A DNA stretch of 5,024 nucleotides from JBFMHD01 sp040752395 [NCBI: Candidatus Hydrogenedentota bacterium] (GTDB lineage Bacteria > JBFMHD01). The position numbers were made by a program, and so were the translations under genes. This document shows positions 1 through 4,450 of this stretch, piece by piece. A model generated the notes under the pieces. It ran no database searches. It was not told the origin of the DNA and saw only the letters and a list, made by a program, of their open reading frames with translations. The stretch spans positions 1-5,024 of the forward strand of contig JBFMHD010000204.1 in NCBI GenBank assembly GCA_040752395.1. Direction: 5' to 3'. Within the stretch, counting starts at the first letter, position 1. Each line of letters opens with the position of its first letter.

Positions 1-11
1 AATAATATAAT

Positions 12-125
12 ATGGAATTTATTACAAAATGTATCAGATGTAACACTGAAAATGATCCAAAAGAATCATTCGTATGCAAGAGATGCGGTGGAAACCTCGA
101 GGTTATATTTGATTATAAAGAAAAA
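12..125 (+). pseudogene. thrC: Threonine synthase N-terminal remnant (zinc ribbon)
   Basis: An ATG at position 12 opens a 54-codon frame ending at TGA 174-176. Its first 38 residues look like the start of the threonine synthase family: paired cysteines C7/C10 and C22/C25 form a zinc ribbon, followed by the typical CGGNLEVIFDY stretch. Threonine synthase is a PLP enzyme that makes threonine from O-phosphohomoserine and is normally several hundred residues long. Here the homology stops near codon 37-38, where a different gene remnant begins in another frame. Residues 39-54 of this frame are read out of frame through that second gene. All of the PLP-binding catalytic domain is missing, so this cannot be a working enzyme. 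Only 11 bases precede the start, so no promoter or ribosome site can be judged. Zinc-ribbon-only proteins exist, but the LEVIFDY tail makes threonine synthase the best reading. Confidence 0.62.
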
Positions 126-356
126 ATGAGATTGTTCAACTTGGCATTGCACCTAATAGGATCGACATTTTATTGAATCTACCCGGCATCAGATTTAACA
201 CTGTTTGGGAAAAAAGAATAAGAAGCAAATATGGAGACGTAACTGCAAATTGGATTGATATAGATAGTCTAATTAGTATTAAGAAAAAAAATTGATCACC
301 CCAGACATCAGGATGACGCAAATATCTTAATGCAAGTTAAAAAGATAAAAAAATAA
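119..356 (+). pseudogene. Nucleotidyltransferase-like (DUF6036 type) C-terminal remnant, frameshifted
   Basis: From about position 128 the frame reads EIVQLGIAPNRIDIL, then GIRF, WEKRI, YGDV and IDIDSLISIKKK, ending at TGA 293-295. This matches, from memory, the C-terminal half of small nucleotidyltransferase-like proteins (DUF6036, related to AbiEii-type toxins), which carry VQLGxPPNRIDLL and a later IGxxDLIxNKRATGRPQDLADxEAL. The missing tail continues in the next frame after the run of eight A at 284-291: IDHPRHQDDANILMQVKK, ending at TAA 354-356. A one-base slip in this A run therefore broke the gene. The N-terminal half with the nucleotide-binding GG...D.D motif is absent and is replaced by the threonine synthase fragment. 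It converges with the lipoprotein gene 15 bases downstream. The family assignment is by motif recall, not by a search. Confidence 0.68.
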
Positions 357-371
357 ACTGCCACGTGTCAT

Positions 372-1361
372 TTATTTAATAATAACAAAGTCTTTAATAA
401 TATTAAATGTTTCGTCGTTCATTTCAGGCACAATCTTCAATTCTTCAATCATTTCGAAATCGCTTATATTTTCCCGGTACCACACAATACCTTCAGCAAC
501 GCTTGGCTCGAGCCCGAGTTTTGCTTGTAGTTCATCAGCCGAGGCAGTATTAACATTGACCTTTTCTCTTTTTTTAGGCTCTTTAATCACGGTTTTTACG
601 GTTTCGGTTTTTGGTTGTAGTTTTATTTCTGGTTTTCCTGTATAAAGTCCTGGTTTTATCTCTTTAATTTTATCTGATATTTCTCTTTCTTGGATCTCTG
701 CTTTAGATTTCAATAGAATCTGCTTAAGTGTTTGAATCCCCTGGAATGCGAGGTCTTCACTCTGAACTCTTTCACCCCGTTTTGCGAGTTCCACAGCACG
801 GCTATATATCAGCTCAACACTTTCAATCTCTTGTGATTTTTTTAATTGAACATCAGTTATACCATCGAGTCGTTCCCTTAATTCAATAAGATTAGGTCCT
901 GCGGTAATCCTGATGGTTTCTTTTAGTGGTTCTATTTTTGTCTCTTTGATCTTTATTTCTATAATCTCTTTAAGCAGTTTACTCATCTTATCATCAGCTT
1001 CCTTATATACCTTACTATTAATTACTTCCTCAATTTGCGGGAGAGTTTTACTTAATTTTTGAGTAATTTCATTATCCGGATATTTTTGAAGTAAATATTT
1101 CTGCAAATCTTTTAATTGATTATATGTAGAATAACAAGATACCTCAGCTTCGCGTTCAGCCTGCTCTTCTCTTAATTTTTCGTTTTCTTTTTGCAGAAGC
1201 TGTTTTTCTGTCTCCAGTGTCTGAACACGTAAAAGCAGTTGAGAGATCTGTTCGGGTTCCTCTTCCTTTTCTTTTTTCAGATTCCAGCCTTTGAATTCAC
1301 ACCCACTTGATAGAGTTATAACTACAAAAAAAATCAGATTATAAAAAACAATTTTTCTCAT
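372..1361 (-). CDS. Coiled-coil lipoprotein with ComEA-like helix-hairpin-helix domain
   Basis: This encodes 329 residues. Residues 1-20 form a lipoprotein signal peptide with lipobox LSSGC, so C21 would be lipidated after signal peptidase II cleavage. Residues about 33-75 are a charged, heptad-like coiled coil. A long, mostly helical middle follows (about 77-230), then a basic, proline-containing linker (about 235-266). Residues 267-329 match a ComEA-type helix-hairpin-helix module: it opens with VNVNTASADELQ and has IVWYRE, IEELKIVPEMNDETF and a final IIKDFV helix. HhH domains usually bind DNA, but both hairpins lack the usual GIG glycines (LGLEPS and PEMND instead). DNA binding is therefore doubtful and a protein-contact role is possible. 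It starts directly after the tatC stop (TAGATG) with a strong GGGAGG site inside tatC, so it is the last gene of the operon. No specific function can be named. Confidence 0.82.
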   Translation of the reverse strand: MRKIVFYNLIFFVVITLSSGCEFKGWNLKKEKEEEPEQISQLLLRVQTLETEKQLLQKENEKLREEQAEREAEVSCYSTYNQLKDLQKYLLQKYPDNEITQKLSKTLPQIEEVINSKVYKEADDKMSKLLKEIIEIKIKETKIEPLKETIRITAGPNLIELRERLDGITDVQLKKSQEIESVELIYSRAVELAKRGERVQSEDLAFQGIQTLKQILLKSKAEIQEREISDKIKEIKPGLYTGKPEIKLQPKTETVKTVIKEPKKREKVNVNTASADELQAKLGLEPSVAEGIVWYRENISDFEMIEELKIVPEMNDETFNIIKDFVIIK

Positions 1362-2087
1362 CTATTCTTTCCTCCCGTGATATACTAATCTTGCTAAAAA
1401 TATACCTAAAAGATACAGAAAAATCAAAGGAATGGCAAGAAAAATTTGACTTATAATATCAGGCGGTGTGAGTACCGCAGCAATAATAAATATAAGAACA
1501 ATAGCATAGCGAAATTTATTTAAAAGTTGTTTATAGGTAACAACCCCCATTTTTGCTAAAAAAAATAATACCCATGGTAATTCAAACCCCAATCCGAAGG
1601 CAAGAAAGAGCTTTAAACTGAAATCCGTATAAAATTTGTATGACCAGTTTGGTACAAGAAAATTTCTATGCTCTTTTAGAAAAAAATTAATAACAAAAGG
1701 AAGAACGTATTTAAATGAGAAGATTACACCTGTATAGAACATTACAATCATACCGATCAAACAAGGTAAAACAACTTTCTTCTCGCGTTTATATAATCCA
1801 GCTGCTATAAACTGCCATATTTCATAAAGCCAGTGCGGACAGGATATAATCAATGCGGTGTAAAGACAAATTTTAAAATTATATAAAAATGCTTCTGCAG
1901 GCGATAATGATACTAAGTTCAAGCCAAATGTTGTAAGCGGATAAAATATTATTTTTAACAATTGTTCTCTAAAAAAAGAATATAAAAGAATAAAAACTAT
2001 TAACAAAACAACGAGTATTTTTAAAATTCGTGTCCGTAATTCCTCGAGATGTCCAAGAAATGACATCTCTTTTAGTTCCTGATTCAT
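1362..2087 (-). CDS. tatC: Sec-independent (twin-arginine) protein translocase TatC
   Basis: TatC is the membrane receptor that binds twin-arginine signal peptides with TatB and recruits TatA to export folded proteins. The product is 241 residues, the usual size, with six hydrophobic segments. Family motifs appear in order: FLGHLEELRTR (residues 10-20), SPAEAFLYNFK (62-72), LYEIWQFIAAGLYKREKK (87-104), FGLGFELPW (164-172) and TPPDIISQ (207-214). Acidic residues matching those important in E. coli TatC are present (E15 or E16, E102, E169). The gene lies 6 bases after the aminotransferase stop and abuts the lipoprotein start. The annotated ATG has only a distant AGGAAA upstream. An in-frame ATG at codon 8 (2064-2066) has AGGA 10 bases before it and gives the common MSFLGHLEELR start, so the true protein may be 234 residues. 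Confidence 0.96.
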   Translation of the reverse strand: MNQELKEMSFLGHLEELRTRILKILVVLLIVFILLYSFFREQLLKIIFYPLTTFGLNLVSLSPAEAFLYNFKICLYTALIISCPHWLYEIWQFIAAGLYKREKKVVLPCLIGMIVMFYTGVIFSFKYVLPFVINFFLKEHRNFLVPNWSYKFYTDFSLKLFLAFGLGFELPWVLFFLAKMGVVTYKQLLNKFRYAIVLIFIIAAVLTPPDIISQIFLAIPLIFLYLLGIFLARLVYHGRKE

Positions 2088-2093
2088 TATTAA

Positions 2094-3287
2094 TTATACG
2101 AATTTTCCTACGGTTTCAGCTATTCTTGATACCCCTTTCTCAATCTGCTCCATAGATAATGCATACGATAATCTAATAAAATTATCGTCACCAAACGGTT
2201 CCCCGGGAACAACAGCAGAAAGCGCATCAGTAAGAAAGACCTCAGCTATATCATACGAATTTTTTATTACTTTATCTTTATATCTTTTACCATATAAACG
2301 AGAAACATCCGGGAATACATAGAAAGCACCCTTCGGCATATTACAGGAGATGCCATCAATAGAATTCAGCATCTCAACAATACGCTTCCTCCTTTTATCA
2401 AATGCTTCTCTCATTTTAATAACCTCATCTTCAGGAGCTGAAAAAGCAGCGAGCGATGCGTATTGAGTAATAGAATTAGGATTAGAGGTTGATTGGTCCT
2501 GGAGTTCTATAACTTTTTTCATTATTTCAAGCGGCCCGGCAGCATACCCCATCCTCCATCCTGTCATTGAATGACTTTTAGATAGACCATTAACCGTAAT
2601 AGTCAATCTTTTAATCTCTTCAGAAAAAGTCCCGATACTATAATGTTTTTCGTTGTCATAAATAAGTTTTTCATAAACCTCATCTGAGATAACAACAATG
2701 TCGTTTTCACAAGCAACTTTTGCTACTATTTCAAGTGATGTTTTATTAAGAACAGCGCCTGTGGGATTACAGGGACTATTTAAAATTATGCCCCTTGTTT
2801 TAGGGGTTATTAGTTTTCTTAATTCTTTTTCTTCAATCTGAAAATCATTTTCTGCACTTGTCCTGAGATATACAGGCGTAGCACCGGAAATCTCAACCTG
2901 CGCAGGATAAGTTACCCAATATGGCAGCGGGATAATAACTTCATCACCATAATCAAATAGAACAAGTATTACATTAAAAAGCGAATGTTTGGCTCCGCAG
3001 GATACAACAACCTGTTCAGGTTTATATTCAAGCCCATTATCTTTTAATAATTTTTTACATATAGCTTGTTTTAGTTCCGGGATACCTGAAGAAGGTGTAT
3101 ATTTAGTTTTTCCTTCCTTTAATGCTTTATTAGCAGCTTCTTTAATAAACTCCGGGGTATCAAAATCAGGTTCACCCGCACCAAATCCTACGACATCTAC
3201 GCCTCTGGCTTTTAGTTCTTTAGCTTTAGCTGTGATAGCAAGTGTTGCAGACGGCTTTAATACATCTGTTCTCTTTGAAAGCTTCAT
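2094..3287 (-). CDS. aspC: Class I PLP-dependent aminotransferase, aspartate aminotransferase Ib type
   Basis: A full-length 397-residue fold-type I aminotransferase, probably converting aspartate and 2-oxoglutarate to oxaloacetate and glutamate in the cytoplasm. Signature parts are visible: KPSAT (residues 11-15), GAGEPDFDTP (36-45), KYTPSSGIPEL (62-72), W124 that would stack on PLP, NPTG (N174), SDEVYE (D202), the Schiff-base lysine K237 in GLSKSHSMTGWR, R245, and the substrate carboxylate arginine R372 in FIRLSYA. The pattern fits the Thermus/Bacillus Ib group; K100 in CGAKHSLFN lines up with the Thermus lysine that reads the distal carboxylate. Some members of this group also act on prephenate, so a role in tyrosine/phenylalanine synthesis is possible. 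It has an excellent AGGAGGT site, supplied by a repeat element upstream. It sits between tatA and tatC with no obvious functional link to them. Confidence 0.93.
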   Translation of the reverse strand: MKLSKRTDVLKPSATLAITAKAKELKARGVDVVGFGAGEPDFDTPEFIKEAANKALKEGKTKYTPSSGIPELKQAICKKLLKDNGLEYKPEQVVVSCGAKHSLFNVILVLFDYGDEVIIPLPYWVTYPAQVEISGATPVYLRTSAENDFQIEEKELRKLITPKTRGIILNSPCNPTGAVLNKTSLEIVAKVACENDIVVISDEVYEKLIYDNEKHYSIGTFSEEIKRLTITVNGLSKSHSMTGWRMGYAAGPLEIMKKVIELQDQSTSNPNSITQYASLAAFSAPEDEVIKMREAFDKRRKRIVEMLNSIDGISCNMPKGAFYVFPDVSRLYGKRYKDKVIKNSYDIAEVFLTDALSAVVPGEPFGDDNFIRLSYALSMEQIEKGVSRIAETVGKFV

Positions 3288-3291
3288 TAGT

Positions 3292-3298
3292 ACCTCCT
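3292..3298 (-). promoter_or_regulatory. Ribosome binding site of the aminotransferase gene
   Basis: On the minus strand this reads AGGAGGT, with ACTA between it and the ATG. It is the strongest Shine-Dalgarno site in the window, and most of it lies within the conserved end of the upstream repeat element. The same CAGAGGAG word serves the PilZ-like gene. Confidence 0.85.
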
Positions 3299-3403
3299 CT
3301 GAAAAACATTGTAACTATAATAATATCAAGTAGAAGCAAGAAATAACGGCATCCTGTATCTTGCCTCTTGCTTCTTTCGTTATCTTGCTTCTACATATCA
3401 TCT
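3294..3403 (-). repeat. Leader repeat element, copy 1 (upstream of the aminotransferase gene)
   Basis: The end next to the gene (3294-3324) matches 4179-4209 at 28 of 31 bases. The far end (3393-3403, acatatcatct on the plus strand) matches 4276-4286 exactly. The 68-base core between them is unlike the core of copy 2 and forms a long inverted repeat. In the gene's reading direction the order is far end, core, conserved leader, Shine-Dalgarno, start codon. The element fills most of the gap between tatA and the aminotransferase gene. It may be a transcribed leader, a promoter region or a small non-autonomous repeat; the sequence alone does not decide. Confidence 0.7.
3331..3393. repeat. Long inverted repeat in the core of leader element 1
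   Basis: The left arm 3331-3348 (tagaagcaagaaataacg) is complementary to the right arm 3378-3393 (cgttatcttgcttcta), with one 2-base bulge. The 29-base loop carries a further tcttgcttc (3366-3374), so alternative pairings exist. No T-run follows on the minus strand, so it is not a standard intrinsic terminator for tatA. It could form a strong RNA hairpin upstream of the aminotransferase gene. Confidence 0.8.
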
Positions 3404-3418
3404 CCTATAATGATTTAT

Positions 3419-3595
3419 CTACATTTTTTTATTATCTTCTTTTTCTGTTTGGTTTTTATCTTCTTTTAAGCCCTTTTTAAACTCAGTAATACTTCGGCCA
3501 ATCTGGCGCATAAGATCAGGTATGCGTTTAGCGCCAAATAATAATATAACAATCACTATAATCAGTAAAACTTCATCAAAACGAATATTACCCAT
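3419..3595 (-). CDS. tatA: Twin-arginine translocase subunit TatA
   Basis: A short gene of 58 residues, starting ATG at 3593-3595 and ending TAG at 3419-3421. TatA oligomers form the passage for folded proteins at the inner membrane. The layout is classic: a short N-terminal segment with E8, one hydrophobic helix (about 9-20), the F20-G21 hinge in LLFGAKRIPDL, an amphipathic helix (about 24-44) with GRSITEFKKGLKED, and a short charged tail rich in K, E and D. The start overlaps the upstream tatB-like stop by 8 bases (ATGGGTAA), with GGAG 5 bases before the ATG, so it is translationally coupled. Arginine replaces lysine in the usual KKLP, giving KRIP. With the TatB-like gene and tatC it completes a three-part Tat system. 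Confidence 0.93.
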   Translation of the reverse strand: MGNIRFDEVLLIIVIVILLFGAKRIPDLMRQIGRSITEFKKGLKEDKNQTEKEDNKKM

Positions 3596-3791
3596 AATTC
3601 TCCGAGTCCTTCTTTATTTCTTCTTCAAATTCAGAAGCCTCAATCTCGTCCTGAAACTCGCGTGCACCTCGTTGAAATTCTTTTAATCCTTTGCCTAAGG
3701 AACGTGCCAATTCAGGTAATTTTTTAGGGCCTATAAATATAAGCGCTACAATAAATATGACAATAATCTCTCCAAAATTAAGGTTAAACAT
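3588..3791 (-). CDS. tatB: Twin-arginine translocase TatA/TatB family subunit, TatB-like
   Basis: This encodes 67 residues: one N-terminal transmembrane helix (about 7-20), a GP hinge, then a long amphipathic helix with GPKKLPELARSLGKGLKEF and an acidic tail. The opening MFNLNFGE, with E8, and the hinge IGP rather than FGP are TatB traits. TatB partners TatC in binding the signal peptide. The neighbouring 58-residue protein has the TatA-type FG hinge, so the pair looks like one TatB and one TatA rather than two TatA. However, the protein is much shorter than E. coli TatB, and many lineages have bifunctional TatA-like proteins, so the subtype is less sure than the family. Its ATG overlaps the PilZ-like stop by 8 bases (ATGTTTAA), with AGGAAG about 8 bases upstream of the start. 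Confidence 0.85.
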   Translation of the reverse strand: MFNLNFGEIIVIFIVALIFIGPKKLPELARSLGKGLKEFQRGAREFQDEIEASEFEEEIKKDSENYG

Positions 3792-4173
3792 TTTCTTCTT
3801 CCTCTCTGGAAGAATAAAATCTTATATATGTCTGTAGATTCAATTCATCCAAGTCAGAAATCTGTATAAATCTCACAGCTATAAAATAATCTTTAGTAGG
3901 GTCTTTTCTGCTTTTTTCGACCCTTAATATTTTGCAGGTAATATCTGAAAACTCTACACCTTCTATCTGAAACATAACTTTAAATGCATCTCTCATAAGC
4001 ATCTGCAAAGTAGCACAATTCAAGACAGGGTCGCTTGACCGAAGCCCCATACCATGAACACTCAAGCCAACAGCAACCCCTTCAAAACTGAATTGTTCCT
4101 GATGAACGGCAGTCAACCTGACAAGAACTTCCCTTTTTAATCGTTCAGCTGATCTTATACCGGGCTCTTCCAT
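3784..4173 (-). CDS. PilZ-like domain protein
   Basis: A single-domain protein of 129 residues with no signal peptide or membrane segment, so probably cytoplasmic. PilZ domains bind cyclic di-GMP through an N-terminal RxxxR and a (D/N)xSxxG motif. Here R7-S-A-E-R11 fits RxxxR, and VGLSVHGMGL (residues 35-44) sits where DxSxxGMxL is expected, with G36 replacing the acidic or Asn residue. The later strands resemble the family: ITCKILRVE, then YFIAVRFIQISDLDELNLQTYI near the C-terminus. The fold call is by pattern only, and loss of the Asp/Asn could mean weak or no c-di-GMP binding. It is the first gene of the minus-strand operon and overlaps tatB by 8 bases, so its level is tied to that of the translocase. 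The start has GGAG 5 bases upstream, from leader element 2. Confidence 0.68.
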   Translation of the reverse strand: MEEPGIRSAERLKREVLVRLTAVHQEQFSFEGVAVGLSVHGMGLRSSDPVLNCATLQMLMRDAFKVMFQIEGVEFSDITCKILRVEKSRKDPTKDYFIAVRFIQISDLDELNLQTYIRFYSSREEEENV

Positions 4174-4178
4174 TGTAT

Positions 4179-4185
4179 CTCCTCT
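4179..4185 (-). promoter_or_regulatory. Ribosome binding site of the PilZ-like gene
   Basis: The minus strand reads AGAGGAG, then ATACA, then ATG. This supports the start at 4171-4173. The site lies inside the conserved end of leader element 2, as in the aminotransferase leader. Confidence 0.8.
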
Positions 4186-4210
4186 GAAAAACGCTGTAAC
4201 TCTAATAATT

Positions 4211-4274
4211 CGGGCTACAGACTACGGGCTACGGACTACAGCCGGCTGGAGCCTGAAGCCCGGAGCCTGAAGCC
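4211..4274. repeat. GC-rich iterated 14-mers in the core of leader element 2
   Basis: There are two tandem pairs: cgggctacagacta at 4211-4224 and cgggctacggacta at 4225-4238 (one mismatch), then ggagcctgaagcc at 4248-4260 and 4262-4274 (identical, period 14). A perfect 10-base palindrome, CAGCCGGCTG (4239-4248), lies at the joint. CGGGCT at 4225-4230 can also pair with AGCCCG at 4257-4262. The stretch is much richer in G and C than its surroundings, which suggests it was inserted or expanded separately. Confidence 0.85.
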
Positions 4275-4308
4275 AACATATCATCTTTAGTTTTTCATAT
4301 ATTGTGTA

Positions 4309-4325
4309 GAGCGCAAACCGCGCTC
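4309..4325. other. Short GC-rich hairpin in the divergent intergenic region
   Basis: GAGCGC (4309-4314), loop AAACC, GCGCTC (4320-4325): a perfect 6-base stem. Neither strand has a T-run after it, so it is unlikely to be a terminator. If the predicted minus-strand promoter is used, it lies in the leader of the PilZ-tat transcript. It could instead be an operator. Confidence 0.5.
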
Positions 4326-4375
4326 ATGACGACTCCTATGAAAAAAAGCAAGAGATGAAGAAGCAAGACTTGTCT

Positions 4376-4405
4376 AATAGAATCTTCTATAGCATAAATT
4401 GTCAA
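4376..4405 (-). promoter_or_regulatory. Candidate sigma70-type promoter for the PilZ-tat operon
   Basis: On the minus strand a perfect -35 TTGACA (4405-4400) is followed, after 18 bases, by TCTATT (4381-4376), a 4 of 6 match to the -10 box. Transcription would start near 4369, giving a leader of about 195 bases that includes the hairpin at 4309-4325 and leader element 2. The -35 box is convincing and the -10 box is weak. Confidence 0.5.
4377..4390. promoter_or_regulatory. Palindrome ATAGAA-TC-TTCTAT, possible operator
   Basis: A perfect inverted repeat with 6-base arms and a 2-base centre covers the -10 box and part of the spacer of the candidate minus-strand promoter. That is a typical place for a repressor site. 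No regulator is encoded beside it, and a 14-base AT-rich palindrome can arise by chance. Confidence 0.35.
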
Positions 4406-4413
4406 GATTTATT

Positions 4414-4443
4414 TTGACATAGTTAATAGTTAATGGATTAAAT
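4414..4443 (+). promoter_or_regulatory. Candidate sigma70-type promoter for rlmH
   Basis: A perfect -35 TTGACA (4414-4419) is followed by an 18-base spacer holding the tandem word TAGTTAA twice (4420-4433), then TTAAAT (4438-4443), 4 of 6 to the -10 box. Transcription would begin at about 4450, at the rlmH ATG, so the mRNA would be nearly leaderless. This agrees with the lack of a good ribosome site. Confidence 0.5.
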
Positions 4444-4450
4444 ATTGTAT

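Larger units (their letters stand above)
4179..4286 (-). repeat. Leader repeat element, copy 2 (upstream of the PilZ-like gene)
   Basis: Positions 4179-4209 match 3294-3324 at 28 of 31 bases, and 4276-4286 matches 3393-3403 exactly. Total length is 108 bases against 110 in copy 1. The 66-base core is GC-rich tandem repeats and shares no clear sequence with the core of copy 1. It has the same orientation and position relative to the downstream start codon as copy 1. Confidence 0.7.

Noticed and set aside
136-321. 61-residue open frame on the minus strand
   Set aside because: It lies antisense to the nucleotidyltransferase remnant, has no ribosome site and shows no recognisable motif. It is explained by the plus-strand coding sequence.
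359-370. Near-palindrome TGCCACGTGTCA after the operon end, considered as terminator or binding site
   Set aside because: It has no loop and one mismatch, so it cannot form a useful hairpin. The T-rich sequence beyond it on the minus strand is not enough for a terminator call.
2989-3333. 114-residue open frame on the plus strand
   Set aside because: It is antisense to the 5' end of the clearly real aminotransferase gene and resembles nothing known.
3331-3393. Inverted repeat read as a CRISPR-like or riboswitch structure
   Set aside because: There are no regularly spaced repeats with unique spacers and no recognisable riboswitch core. The other copy of the leader has a different core, which argues against a conserved ligand-binding RNA.
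3318-3401. 27-codon minus-strand frame starting in leader element 1 just after GGAG
   Set aside because: The GGAG touches the ATG with no spacing, and the frame runs through a hairpin with low-complexity codons. The similar start in copy 2 follows only from the shared end sequence.
3385-3411. Plus-strand TTGCTT...TATAAT, a possible antisense promoter toward tatA
   Set aside because: The TATAAT is perfect, but the spacer is 15 bases, the -35 is weak and no + strand gene follows.
3504-3536. TGGCGC...GCGCCA inverted repeat inside tatA
   Set aside because: It falls in well-conserved coding sequence and is explained by the protein (hinge and amphipathic helix codons).
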